Numbered from the stretch's first letter, positions 31,767 to 40,104 are shown. The stretch is 64,000 nt of DNA from PNAI01 sp035574295 (GCA_035574295.1 DATLYX010000013.1:58562-122561); one strand, 5' to 3'. Notes: generated by a model from the letters alone, not told the origin. Translations and numbers: made by a program.

Positions 31767-32903
31767 ATGAGTGAGCGCGCGGGGAATTCCCCTCGCATCG
31801 AAGCCCTGCCGGCCGCCGGCGGGAGGACGCCGAACGCGCTGCCAAAGCCGCTCGGCCTTCTGGCCGAGTTGACCCACCGCTGCCCGCTTGCTTGCCCCTA
31901 TTGCTCGAACCCGCTGGCGCTGCAGCCGCGCGACCGCGAGCTCGACACCGCCACCTGGGCGCGGGTGTTTCGCGAGGCGGCGGGATTGGGCGTGCTGCAG
32001 GTGCACCTGTCGGGCGGGGAGCCTGCCGCGCGGCGCGACCTGGTGGACATCACCGCCGCCGCGCACGCGGCCGGCCTCTATACGAACCTCATCACCTCCG
32101 GGATCGGCATCACGCCGGAGACCCTCGCGGCGCTGGACCAGGCCGGGCTCGATCACGTGCAGATTTCGATCCAAGACAGCGAGGCCGCATCGGCGGACCG
32201 CATCGCCGGCTATACAGGCGCCTATGCCCGCAAGCTGGCCCTTGCCGCCGAAGTGGTGCGGCGCGGGCTGCCGCTCACGGTGAACGCGGTGATCCATCGC
32301 GCCAATATCGACCGCATCGCGGAGATGGTGGAGCTTGCGCTGAAACTGTCGGCCAAGCGCGTGGAGATCGCGCACGTGCAGTATTACGGCTGGGCGTTGA
32401 AAAACCGGGCAGCGCTCATGCCGTCGCGGGAACAGGTCGAGCGGGCGGTCGCCGCGGTCGATAAACTGCGCCGGCGCCATCATGGCGAGATTGTCATCGA
32501 CGCGGTGGTTCCCGATTACTACGCGCGCTATCCGAAGCCTTGCGTCGGGGGGTGGGGACGGCGGTCGCTGAATGTCATGCCCGACGGCCTGGTTTTGCCG
32601 TGCCACGCCGCGCAGACCATTCCGGGGCTTGAATTCTGGTCGGTGCGCGAACATTCGCTGGCGGACATCTGGGCGCATTCTCCGGTCTTCAATGCCTTCC
32701 GCGGCAGCGCGTGGATGCGCGAGCCCTGTGCGAGCTGCCCACGGCGCAGCGAGGATTTCGGCGGCTGCCGCTGTCAGGCCTACGCCCTCACCGGGGATGC
32801 GGCGGCGACCGATCCGGTCTGCCATCTTTCGCCCCACCACGGACGGGTCGAGGCCCTGGCGGCGCAACGTGACGCCGCGGAATTCATCTACCGCCGCATG
32901 TAG
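31767..32903 (+). CDS. pqqE: Radical SAM PQQ synthase PqqE
   Basis: A radical SAM enzyme of 378 residues that links Glu and Tyr of PqqA with a carbon-carbon bond. The SAM-cluster motif is CPLACPYC (Cys39, Cys43, Cys46), followed by the GGEP-type SGGEPAARRDLVDI. The SPASM domain that holds auxiliary clusters is visible as CVGGWGRRSLNVMPDGLVLPCHAA, CASCPRR and GGCRCQAYALTGDAAATDPVC. The ATG at 31767 is preferred; a TTG at 31758 would overlap the pqqD stop but stands too close to the GGAG. It ends the pqq gene run; no pqqF or pqqG protease gene is adjacent. Confidence 0.96.
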   Translation: MSERAGNSPRIEALPAAGGRTPNALPKPLGLLAELTHRCPLACPYCSNPLALQPRDRELDTATWARVFREAAGLGVLQVHLSGGEPAARRDLVDITAAAHAAGLYTNLITSGIGITPETLAALDQAGLDHVQISIQDSEAASADRIAGYTGAYARKLALAAEVVRRGLPLTVNAVIHRANIDRIAEMVELALKLSAKRVEIAHVQYYGWALKNRAALMPSREQVERAVAAVDKLRRRHHGEIVIDAVVPDYYARYPKPCVGGWGRRSLNVMPDGLVLPCHAAQTIPGLEFWSVREHSLADIWAHSPVFNAFRGSAWMREPCASCPRRSEDFGGCRCQAYALTGDAAATDPVCHLSPHHGRVEALAAQRDAAEFIYRRM

Positions 32904-33053
32904 CCGGACGCTGCGGCCGGCGGCAAATGCAAATCCCGATTGCGCGGACGGGGCGAAATGCCCCAAACTTATCCCTGCGACGGCCCCGCAGTTGCCGGTG
33001 TTGCGCTTTGCTATGGCGGCGCGGTGTGAAGTCGAAGGACAAGGGAGGATGTC

Positions 33054-34307
33054 ATGTCCAGCGCATGGTGGAGGCGCGGCGTGCTCGCCGCGGGCGGTTT
33101 TGCGTTTCTGGCAGCAACGGTCGATCCCGGCGTAGCGCAGGGTCCACCGCCCGGTTTCAGTCCGCTGGATAAGACCAACGTCAAGGCGAGCAAGCAGGAC
33201 GAGTCGTTGCGCCCACACGCCACGCCGCCGACGGTGACGCCGGTCGAGAAAATCCCCGTCGATAAACTCAGGCTTCCGCCCGGCTTCCGGGCCGAGATCT
33301 GGTCGTCCGGCCATCCCGGCGGTCGCACCATGGTGCGCGGAACCAAGGGCACCATTTTCATGGGCACGCGGCTGATTGGCCGCGTCTATGCCATCGTGGA
33401 CAAGGACGGCAAGCGCGAGGTCAAGACGCTGTTGCAGGGGCTGACCCAGCCCAACGGGCTCGCCTTCAAGGACGGCTCGCTCTACGTGTTCGCCATCCAT
33501 CGCGTGCTGCGCTACGACAACATCGAGGACAAGCTCGACAACCCCGGCGATCCGGTGGACCTGACGGACAAGTTCGGGCTGCCCGACACCATCCATCACA
33601 ACTGGAAATACGTGGCGTTCGGGCCGGACGGAAAGCTCTACGTTCAGGTCGGCGCCAACTGCAACATCTGCGAGGTCAACCCCGGCACCCACGCGCAAAT
33701 CCGGCGCTATAACCCGGACGGCAGCGGGATGGAGATCGTGGCCCGTGGTGTCCGCAATACGGTAGGCTTCGACTGGCATCCGGTGACCAAGGAGCTGTGG
33801 TTCACCGACAACGGCCGAGACTGGGCAGGCGATGCAGGTCCGGAGGACGAGCTCAATCGCATCGCCAAGGGACGCGAAGGCGCCAACTACGGCTTCCCCT
33901 ATTGTCACGCACAGGGTCTTCCCGATCCCGATATCAGGGTTCCGAACCCGTGTGCCGGCACCGTGCTGCCCGCCGCGCTGCTCGGGCCGCATTCGGCAGG
34001 ACTGGGCATCATCTTCTACACCGGCAACATGTTCCCGCCGGCCTACAAGAATGTCGCGTTCATCGCCCGGCGCGGCTCGTGGAACCGCTCGCAGAAATAC
34101 GGCTATGACGTGGTGGTGGCGCGGACCTCAGGCGGCAAGGCCACCATCGAGCCGTTCATGACCGGCTTGCTCGACACCAAGAAGAACGAGTTCTACGGCC
34201 GGCCGACCTATCTGTTGCAGATGCCGGACGGCGCGCTGTTGGTGTCCGACGAGCAGAACGGCGCCATCTATCGCATCACCTACGGGCCGAAAACGGCCGG
34301 AAAATAG
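33054..34307 (+). CDS. Sorbosone/glucose dehydrogenase-family periplasmic beta-propeller oxidoreductase
   Basis: A 417-residue secreted protein with a signal peptide (GVLAAGGFAFLAATVDPGVAQ) and a six-bladed-propeller sequence of the glucose/sorbosone dehydrogenase family. Visible repeats are LRLPPGFRAEIW, GLTQPNGLAFKDGSLYVF, WKYVAFGPDGKLYVQVGANCNIC, ARGVRNTVGFDWHPVTKELWFTDNGRDW and EDELNRIAKGREGANYGFPYCH. Members such as soluble glucose dehydrogenase use PQQ, though not all do. Placement 150 bases after pqqE and 7 bases before a cytochrome c gene supports a PQQ-dependent dehydrogenase, an inference from position. The ribosome site AAGGGAGGA is strong. The substrate is unknown; sugars and aldoses are the usual candidates. 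Confidence 0.85.
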   Translation: MSSAWWRRGVLAAGGFAFLAATVDPGVAQGPPPGFSPLDKTNVKASKQDESLRPHATPPTVTPVEKIPVDKLRLPPGFRAEIWSSGHPGGRTMVRGTKGTIFMGTRLIGRVYAIVDKDGKREVKTLLQGLTQPNGLAFKDGSLYVFAIHRVLRYDNIEDKLDNPGDPVDLTDKFGLPDTIHHNWKYVAFGPDGKLYVQVGANCNICEVNPGTHAQIRRYNPDGSGMEIVARGVRNTVGFDWHPVTKELWFTDNGRDWAGDAGPEDELNRIAKGREGANYGFPYCHAQGLPDPDIRVPNPCAGTVLPAALLGPHSAGLGIIFYTGNMFPPAYKNVAFIARRGSWNRSQKYGYDVVVARTSGGKATIEPFMTGLLDTKKNEFYGRPTYLLQMPDGALLVSDEQNGAIYRITYGPKTAGK

Positions 34308-34314
34308 CGGACGT

Positions 34315-34908
34315 ATGCGGCTATTCGATCGGGCGTGGCTGCGGCCGCTGGCGTTGGCGCTGGCGGCCGCAATCCATTCCGGCGATCCCGCTATCGGCCA
34401 GAGCCTGTCGCTTGAGGAGCGGATCGCGCAGTGCAAAGCCTGCCACGGCGAGGACGGCAATTCGCGCCTGGAAAAGATCCCCTCGATCGCCGGCCAGCCG
34501 GAATTTTTTATCGTCAACCAGTTGGTGCTGATGCGCGAGGGCGTGCGGCGGATCGAGGCGATGAGCGCGGCGGTGAAGGGGTTGACCGACGCCGACATCG
34601 AGGCGCTGGCAAAATTTTTCGCAAACCTGCCCGCCAGGGCGAGCGATGAGCCGATCGACCCGCAACTCGTCAAGCGCGGTGGCGAACTTGCAACGAAGCT
34701 GCGTTGCGGCTCCTGCCACCTGCCAAACTTCGCCGGCCATCAACAGATGCCGCGGCTCGCGGGGCAGCGTGTGGACTACCTGATCGCGTCGCTGAAAGAA
34801 TATCGCGACAACACACGTAGCGGCGCTGACACGCTGATGAGCGTGGTTGTGCAGGGGCTTTCCGACGCCGACCTTGCGGCGCTCGCGCATTACGCGGCGT
34901 CGCGATAG
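34315..34908 (+). CDS. Periplasmic di-haem cytochrome c (c4-like)
   Basis: A 197-residue secreted cytochrome with two haem-binding sites, CKACH (Cys40, Cys43, His44) and CGSCH (Cys131, Cys134, His135), in two similar halves as in cytochrome c4. Each half has a later methionine that could be the axial ligand. It begins 7 bases after the dehydrogenase gene, so the two are surely co-transcribed, and it is the likely electron acceptor of that enzyme. The signal peptide is short (LRPLALALAAAIHSGDPAIG). The start at 34315 is a codon in good context, but an alternative nearby start cannot be excluded. Confidence 0.92.
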   Translation: MRLFDRAWLRPLALALAAAIHSGDPAIGQSLSLEERIAQCKACHGEDGNSRLEKIPSIAGQPEFFIVNQLVLMREGVRRIEAMSAAVKGLTDADIEALAKFFANLPARASDEPIDPQLVKRGGELATKLRCGSCHLPNFAGHQQMPRLAGQRVDYLIASLKEYRDNTRSGADTLMSVVVQGLSDADLAALAHYAASR

Positions 34909-34913
34909 GGGCT

Positions 34914-35990
34914 TCAGGCGCGCAGCCGTGCGCGCGCATCGCCTTTGAAACGGGGGATCACCTCGCGGGCGAAAAGCTCGATCGAGGCGAGCGCCTTCTC
35001 CGCCCCGTACCACGGCGGATAATGCAGCATGATCGACGATGCTCCGGTCATGGCGCGCAGGGTCTCGATCTTCTGCACCACCGTGGCCGGGGAGCCGTGG
35101 ATGATGATGTCGCGGGATAGCGCATCGTAATCGCGCGGGCTTGCACCGACGTCCTGCGAAACGGTGCCGAGATAGCCGGAGGTGTGGCCGCTGGAAAAAT
35201 GGGCAAGGCTCTTGAGGATGCCGGCCTCGCTGTCCTGCCGCGCCCTGGCGTCGGTCTCCGCCACATAGACCCAGCGCGCGATGTCAACATGACCGCGCGC
35301 CGGATTGCCGCGCAGCGCTGGAGGCGTCTCCTCCAGCGCGGCGCGATAGATTTTGGTCTGCCGCGCCAGCTCGGCGAAAGGCGTCCAGCTCGACAGGAAC
35401 AAGCCGAAGCCCATGCGGCCGGCAACGCCGATGGAGCGTTCGGTTGCGCCGGCGAGAAAGATCGGCGGATGCGGCTGTTGCAGCGGGTGTGGGAACAGCT
35501 CGTAGGCACCGTCCACTTGCAGCTTAAAATGCTTGCCCCGGTGCACGACGCGCTTGTTGTGAAACAGCTCCATCAGCACGGACAGCGCCTCCTCCTGCAC
35601 ATCGCGCCGGCCCTCGAAATCGGCACCGAAACCGTCGAATTCATACTTGCGATAGCCGGAGCCGAGGCCGAGCTGAAAGCGGCCGTTGCTCAGAATGTCG
35701 ACGAAGGCGGCGTTCTCGGCGACGCGCAGCGGATTGGCGAGCGGCAACGTGACCACCGCGGTGCCGATCTTGATCCGTTTGGTCAGCGCCGCGAGATAGG
35801 CGGCATAAACGAAAACGTCCGGCATGATGCCGTATTCGTTACTGAAATGATGCTCGGCCACCCAAGCATAGTCGAAGCCGAGCTCGTCGGCGCGCAGCAC
35901 CTGGCGTGTGACGCGGGCATGCACGTCACGGTGCGGGTACGGTTCGGTTTCGGTGTTGGGATGCGAGGTGAAGAGAATGCCAAATTCCAT
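34914..35990 (-). CDS. Luciferase-like (LLM class) flavin-dependent oxidoreductase
   Basis: A flavin monooxygenase of the bacterial luciferase family, 358 residues from the ATG at 35990 (EFGILFTSHPNTE). It has the TIM-barrel marks RVTRQVLRADELGFDYAWVAEHHFSNEYGIMPD, RIKIGTAVVTLPLANPLRVAENAAFVDILSNGRFQLGLGSGY and PPIFLAGATERSIGVAGRMGFGLFLSSW. These proteins use reduced FMN from a partner reductase to oxidise aldehydes, sulfonates, chelators or other compounds. The substrate here cannot be told. It converges on the cytochrome gene with 5 bases between, so it is not part of the PQQ set. An ATG 12 codons upstream is less well placed. Confidence 0.88.
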   Translation of the reverse strand: MEFGILFTSHPNTETEPYPHRDVHARVTRQVLRADELGFDYAWVAEHHFSNEYGIMPDVFVYAAYLAALTKRIKIGTAVVTLPLANPLRVAENAAFVDILSNGRFQLGLGSGYRKYEFDGFGADFEGRRDVQEEALSVLMELFHNKRVVHRGKHFKLQVDGAYELFPHPLQQPHPPIFLAGATERSIGVAGRMGFGLFLSSWTPFAELARQTKIYRAALEETPPALRGNPARGHVDIARWVYVAETDARARQDSEAGILKSLAHFSSGHTSGYLGTVSQDVGASPRDYDALSRDIIIHGSPATVVQKIETLRAMTGASSIMLHYPPWYGAEKALASIELFAREVIPRFKGDARARLRA

Positions 35991-36071
35991 GAGGCCTGCC
36001 CTGGTTGAAAGATCACTATCCACCACCGGCAGCCTGCCGCCAAGCGCCGAATCGATGCGGGCGGATCCCGG

Positions 36072-37307
36072 TCATGTTCCGCGCGCGGCGATGAGACGCT
36101 GGATCTTGGCGGTGCGCGCGTTGTGCATTTCGACCACGCTTTCGGCGTCTCGGTGCAACTCGCCGTCGTTGCGGTGGCTGCGCGGCTTGGCTTGGGCGCT
36201 CAGATAGGCCCCCTCTTCCCGGCCGAGGGCGACGAGCCCCCGCCCGAAGGCGAGTTGCCGGCGCTCATAGTGGGCCAGGGCTGCTTCAATCTCGTCGCCC
36301 GCGGCACGAAGGGCCTCGGCAAGGCTTTGGGCATCGAGTGCGGCCTTGGTGACACCGGCACCCACATGCGGCCGCGCCACGAAAGCGGCATCGCCCATCA
36401 GCACCACGCGTCCGAACACGAGTCGCGGCGATTCCAAGTCGAAGATCGGCTGAAAGAACGGCTGCGCGGCGTTGAAAATGGCCGCGGCCTGCGGCGCGAT
36501 CAGCGCACGGGCCGCGGCTTTGACATCGTTGATGATCTCGCGGCGGATCAACGGCGGCGGGATGGCAAGCCCATGGCGCCGACCGGCGGCGTCGGTGCAC
36601 AGCTCGACGAGCAAGGTGTCCGCCGGCGCGGGCCGGTACCAGACGATGTTGTAGGCGCGCCGGCCGACGCTGGTCTCGTCGTTGCGGCCGGGCACGGGAT
36701 AGCCGAGGAACAACTCCCCCTCCGGCAGGCAGAACGTATAGACGCCGAAAATCTCGCGCCCGCGCGGGGGGATGTCTTCCTCCGCGATCATTGCGCGCCA
36801 GGCGACGTAGCCGGCGTAGCTCGGCATCAGCGCGGGCAAAAATTGCTCCCGCACCGTGGAGCGTACGCCGTCGGCCCCGATCAACAGATCGGCCCGCACG
36901 CGCGAGCCGTCGGCGAAGACCGCAGTCACTCCATCTTGCCCCGGCTCGGCGCGGACGAACTGCATACCGAGGCGATATTTTTCGGCGGGCAGCTTTGCCA
37001 AAAGCTCGCCGTAGAGCCGCGCCCAGGCGCTCATGGTTCGTGCTGTGGGTTTTTCAAGAACGATGTTGCCGGAACGATCCAGGCAAATCAGCCGGTCCAC
37101 TTGAATGCCCATGGAATCATCGAATGGAACGCCAATACGACGCATGATGTCGCGGAACTGAGCCTGGGTGCTGATGCCGGCGCCGCGGCCGGTGAGCTTG
37201 ACCGCATTGCGCTCGAACACGATGGCGTCCCAGCCGATGTCGCGCAGCAGATGCGCCGCCAGAAGGCCGCTGATTGAGCCACCGATCACCACCGCGCGCC
37301 GCTGCAT
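36072..37307 (-). CDS. FAD-dependent aromatic-ring monooxygenase (class A flavoprotein)
   Basis: A 411-residue flavoprotein monooxygenase. The N-terminal FAD-binding motif is VVIGGSISGLLAAHLL with the acidic end of the second strand in VFERN. The DG motif is LLIGADGVRSTVREQFLP and the GD motif is VVLMGDAAFVARPHVGAGVTKAALDA. The pattern recalls the 2,6-dihydroxypyridine 3-hydroxylase and salicylate-hydroxylase group. It would insert one oxygen atom using NAD(P)H. It lies upstream of the luciferase-like gene on the same strand with an 81-base gap. No aromatic-degradation neighbours are visible, so the substrate is open. Confidence 0.88.
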   Translation of the reverse strand: MQRRAVVIGGSISGLLAAHLLRDIGWDAIVFERNAVKLTGRGAGISTQAQFRDIMRRIGVPFDDSMGIQVDRLICLDRSGNIVLEKPTARTMSAWARLYGELLAKLPAEKYRLGMQFVRAEPGQDGVTAVFADGSRVRADLLIGADGVRSTVREQFLPALMPSYAGYVAWRAMIAEEDIPPRGREIFGVYTFCLPEGELFLGYPVPGRNDETSVGRRAYNIVWYRPAPADTLLVELCTDAAGRRHGLAIPPPLIRREIINDVKAAARALIAPQAAAIFNAAQPFFQPIFDLESPRLVFGRVVLMGDAAFVARPHVGAGVTKAALDAQSLAEALRAAGDEIEAALAHYERRQLAFGRGLVALGREEGAYLSAQAKPRSHRNDGELHRDAESVVEMHNARTAKIQRLIAARGT

Positions 37308-37427
37308 GTACCCCCGCCAAGAATTCCGCGGCGCACACCGGCGCCGCGACCGACGCTTATTTTAGGATACATGCGACGACGGGGGAGGGGATCACAAAAC
37401 TCGAGAAAGGACCATCTCCGCCCATAG

Positions 37428-38118
37428 CAACCGCGATCGGCCGCGCCCGGCGTCGACCTATTGCAATGGACCGCCGACCGCTACGCCGGCGAGGCAAAGC
37501 CGATCGCCTGGCTCTGCCGCGGCACGATCCCGCTCGGCGTCGCCGCCCTGATCGCCGCCATGGGCGGCCTCGGCAAGAGCTATCTCGCGCTCGATCTTGC
37601 GCTGCAGATCGCCGCCGGCGTCGCCGGGCTCGAGCAGCCGCGCAAGATTTTGGGCGGCCGGATCGCGGTCGAAGGCACCGCGGTGGTGGTGACCGCCGAG
37701 GACAGCTTCGATGTCATCCACCGGCGGCTCAACCGCATCGATCCCGCGGCGCGCCGGCTGCGCCATCCGAAGCGGCTGATCGTGCTGCCGCTGCCGGACG
37801 CCGGCGGCCCGCGCCCGTTGATCGCCAGTACCGGCAAGGCGCTCGCGCGCACGCCGTTCTTCGACGACCTCAAGCGCCAGCTCCTGCAGTTGCCTGACCT
37901 GCGGCTCCTCGTGATCGATCCGTTGCAGGCGTTCGTGCTTGCCGACGTCAACGCCGATCCGGCGGCGGCGCAGTTCCTCTGGTCGGCCATGGCCGAGCTC
38001 GCCGCCGCCACCGGCGCCACGGTCCTGCTCACGCATCACATGCGCAAGGACGGCATGCTCCGCATCGCCGACGGCGACGATGCGCGCGAGGCGATCCGCG
38101 GGAACGACCGCCTTGGTG
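37428..38118 (+). pseudogene. RepA-like AAA ATPase (replicative helicase) fragment, truncated and frameshifted
   Basis: A RecA-fold ATPase of the AAA_25/RepA type, common on phages and integrative elements. The reading frame gives PGVDLLQWTADRYAGE, Walker A in AAMGGLGKSYLALDLALQ, the stretch VVVTAEDSFDVIHRRL, Walker B in LRLLVIDPLQAFV and LLTHHMRKDG. It is open from 37428 (TTG at 37461 is the first possible start) but lacks the usual N-terminus. Near 38098 the frame breaks: the family continuation GTTALVDGA appears one frame over. The C-terminal third is gone, because the DNA runs straight into a ParB-like gene. Confidence 0.8.
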
Positions 38119-38521
38119 GACGGCGCGCAACGCGCGGGCGCATTCGGAGGATCAGATCGCGCAGATCGCCGCCTCGATCGCCGAGTTCGGGTTCACGAAC
38201 CCGATCCTGATCGGCGCCGACGACGTGATCATCGCCGGCCATGGGCGGCTGCTTGCCGCGAAGCGTCTTGGCCTCGCCGAGGTCCCCGTGATCGTGCTGA
38301 ACCACCTGAGCGAAGCGCAGCGGCGCGCGCTCGTGATCGCGGACAACAAGATCGCCGCAAACGCCGGCTGGGACGAGGCGATGCTGCGGGCGGAGCTTGC
38401 GGCGCTGCGCGAGGAGGAATTCGATCTCGGCGTGCTCGGCTTCGACGAGGCGGAGCTTGTCCGCATCCTCGATTCGATTGACGGCACTTCTTCGCTGGGG
38501 GGCGAGGACGCCGGCGGCACT
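38111..38521 (+). pseudogene. ParB/sulfiredoxin-fold domain fragment from a phage-type DNA-modification gene
   Basis: A fragment with the ParB N-terminal domain: NARAHSEDQIAQIAASIAEFGFTNPILI, then VIIAGHGRLLAAKRLGLAEVPVIVL (38225 on), and SEAQRRALVIADNKIAANAGWDEAMLRAELAAL. In intact relatives the domain precedes a DNA methyltransferase or starts with a Met about 10 residues earlier; here it has no start codon and begins inside the ATPase remnant at 38111-38130. After SIDG (about 38480) similarity is lost and the frame continues as unrelated sequence. Confidence 0.78.
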
Positions 38522-38552
38522 GGTAATCCTCCCGACGGATCGCCGGCGTCCG

Positions 38553-38828
38553 AGCCCCACCGCGCTGGCGGAGCCCTTCGGCATTCCGCCGTTCTCCGTG
38601 CTCGACGCGCGCAAGGGCTGGTGGCAGGAGCGCAAGCGCGCGTGGATCGATCTCGGCATTCGCTCCGAGCTCGGCCGCGGCGCCGCGCCCGGCGGCAGCC
38701 CGCGGCCGCTCGATCGGGCGCGCATGGCGAAGATGGCATCTCCCGGCGGCTCGCCGTTGCCGGCCGCCGACTACTCGAAATCCAAGGCGCGCGGCGACGG
38801 GCGTGGCCGGGCAATTCCGAACCGTTGA
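38553..38828 (+). pseudogene. Phage-type DNA methyltransferase, N-terminal fragment
   Basis: In a frame different from the ParB fragment, the DNA encodes SPTALAEPFGIPPFSVLDAR, then KGWWQERKRAWIDLGIRSEL and later DYSKSKARGDGRGR. From memory these motifs belong to one family of phage and integrative-element DNA-modification methyltransferases, in which they precede the catalytic core. No start codon or full domain remains. A fragment of the catalytic core of what looks like the same family appears 270 bases further on. Confidence 0.6.
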
Positions 38829-38838
38829 GGTTGTTTTG

Positions 38839-39083
38839 ATGACAAGGGCAAGGAACAACGCGGCGATGGCATCGATCGATAGCGACCGCCAGTGCCGTCC
38901 GGCGACGATCGTCGCCGGGCTGCTGGCGATCGCCCAGGCGCTCGATAACGTCGCGCACGCGATACACCGGCTTGGCAATGCCGACGCATGCACCCCGATG
39001 GGGCCATCGAGGCCTACGGCAAGCATAAGGGCGAAAAGCTGGACGGCTTGACCAACGCGATTCGGGAAATCGCGAGCCGATAA
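38839..39083 (+). pseudogene. Small phage-type hypothetical protein with a frameshift
   Basis: The first frame (from ATG 38839) reads MASIDSDRQCRPATIVAGLLAIAQALDNVAHAIHRLG from 38866, and at about 39000 a sensible continuation (GAIEAYGKHKGEKLDGLTNA, then REIASR and a stop at 39081-39083) is one frame away. One missing G in the run at 38999-39002 would explain it. The product is short, helical and unrecognised; it resembles small unknown proteins of phage early regions. Confidence 0.5.
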
Positions 39084-39094
39084 CGGGCCCGCGA

Positions 39095-39316
39095 ATGGCC
39101 AACCTCACCTTCGTAAAGGGCGATCGCGATTCCGAAGAACTCGATCCGGTCAGCCAGGCGATCCTTGAGGTCGGATCGGGTACGTCGATCTTCGATCCCG
39201 TCCTTTGCGAGATCGCCTATCGCTGGTTCTGCCCGCCGGGCGGCAGCGTGCTCGATCCCTTCGCCGGCGGCTCGGTGCGCGGCATCGTCGCCTCGCGGCT
39301 CGGCCGGCGCTCGTAG
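39095..39316 (+). pseudogene. DNA methyltransferase C-terminal core fragment
   Basis: A 73-codon frame containing GTSIFDPVLCEIAYRWFCPPGGSVLDPFAGGSVRGIVASRLGRR. DPFAGGS is the SAM-binding motif I of DNA adenine/cytosine methyltransferases. The rest of the fold (after the second strand) is missing because the DNA joins a different gene fragment at about 39315. The first 27 residues do not match the family and may be a new start created by rearrangement. Confidence 0.7.
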
Positions 39317-39326
39317 CGAAACCCCC

Positions 39327-39515
39327 GGAACTCTCAGCCAATGGCGCAGCTTCGTCATCGTTCACGAGCTCCTGCACCTGAAAGTGCCGAACCACGGTCG
39401 CCTGTTCAAAGCGCTCATGACGGCACACGTGCCCAAATGGCGCGCACTCGATGCCGCGCGCAGGGGCGCTCGCGATGTTTCGCCAGCCGCCCTCAGAGCA
39501 GCGGTGCGGCGATGA
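39327..39515 (+). pseudogene. YgjP/SprT-like zinc metallopeptidase, C-terminal fragment
   Basis: The frame gives GTLSQWRSFVIVHELLHLKV, then PNHGRLFKALMTAHVPKWRALDAARR, with the zinc-binding HELLH motif and the third histidine in NHGRLF. This is the end of a small M48-like metallopeptidase (DUF45/YgjP group), often found beside type I restriction genes. The N-terminal half is absent and the fragment begins at the join with the methyltransferase remnant, so it is not functional. Confidence 0.72.
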
Positions 39516-39547
39516 ATTTGCGGACGTATTGCGGAGTTGACATGCGA

Positions 39548-39573
39548 ACGCCCCGGACGCGGGTCCGGGGCGT
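39548..39573 (-). terminator. Strong hairpin downstream of the tRNA-like remnant
   Basis: Perfect 11-base arms ACGCCCCGGAC (39548-39558) and GTCCGGGGCGT (39563-39573) with a four-base loop. It lies 32 bases beyond the CCA end of the tRNA-like sequence on the minus strand, the usual place for a tRNA terminator in this group of bacteria. No long T-run follows. It also closes off the decayed gene fragments read from the other side. Confidence 0.65.
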
Positions 39574-39605
39574 ATGCATAAACGATTTATTTTACTTCAA
39601 AAATT

Positions 39606-39657
39606 TGGTTGTGGAGGTAGGATTTGAACCTACGACCTTCAGCTTATGAGCCTCGAC
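39606..39657 (-). pseudogene. 3' half of an initiator tRNA-Met-like gene
   Basis: On the minus strand the DNA reads GCTCATAAGC, an anticodon loop with CAU, then AAGGTC, a perfect T-arm (GTAGG TTCAAAT CCTAC), an acceptor 3' strand CTCCACA and ACCA. The T-arm and loop equal those of bacterial initiator tRNA. The anticodon stem no longer pairs well. The 5' half is missing: in its place is an unrelated hairpin (39666-39685). It is either a decayed tRNA gene or the copy left at the end of an element that integrated into one. Confidence 0.6.
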
Positions 39658-39735
39658 ATCTTTCCGGACCAACCAAAGTCGGTCCATTCCCACAATTCCA
39701 TTACAGTTCAATGCCAATTGTGCCACGGACGCTCG

Positions 39736-40032
39736 CTAGACCGCGCAGCGCCGCTTAACCACGCAGCGCCTCGAGCTGATTTCTCCGCCGGTCTCCTTCA
39801 TCGCAATCGCGATCGCATTGAGGCCGGCCTGTGCCGCATAGTCGACCTCCGCGAGAATTCTTCGAAGCTCTTCAAGCAGAACTCCATTATCCAGCCCCAA
39901 CGGCCCGGCAAAGGTGTTCTGCCTCATTGCAAGCGACGCGATGCTCTTTTCAACGCGCGTCAGCAAACCGCCAACGCCACGCGGCATGTATCTCGGGCCG
40001 CATTGTCCCGCGCGCGACAAAAAGCGACACAT
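39736..40032 (-). CDS. Possible small hypothetical protein between the tRNA-like remnant and tRNA-Arg
   Basis: A 98-codon frame whose middle part has a protein-like helical pattern (GVLLEELRRILAEVDYAAQAG, then LNAIAIAMKETGG). I recognise no family. There is no clear ribosome site for the ATG at 40032, and the real start may be further in (ATG at about 39927). It may be the tail of another gene of the decayed element. The rest of the 39690-40100 interval shows nothing I can identify. Confidence 0.3.
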   Translation of the reverse strand: MCRFLSRAGQCGPRYMPRGVGGLLTRVEKSIASLAMRQNTFAGPLGLDNGVLLEELRRILAEVDYAAQAGLNAIAIAMKETGGEISSRRCVVKRRCAV

Positions 40033-40104
40033 ACGCGACCAGCTTGCTGCGCCGGCTGGAGCGTGTGGAAGCGCCTCGCAAATGTTTGATTTGCAAATGA
40101 GAAG

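Noticed and set aside
39541..39649. A plus-strand frame ending VEVGFEPTTFSL
   Set aside because: This is the well-known false peptide produced by translating the T-arm side of a tRNA gene on the wrong strand; it marks the tRNA-like remnant, not a protein.
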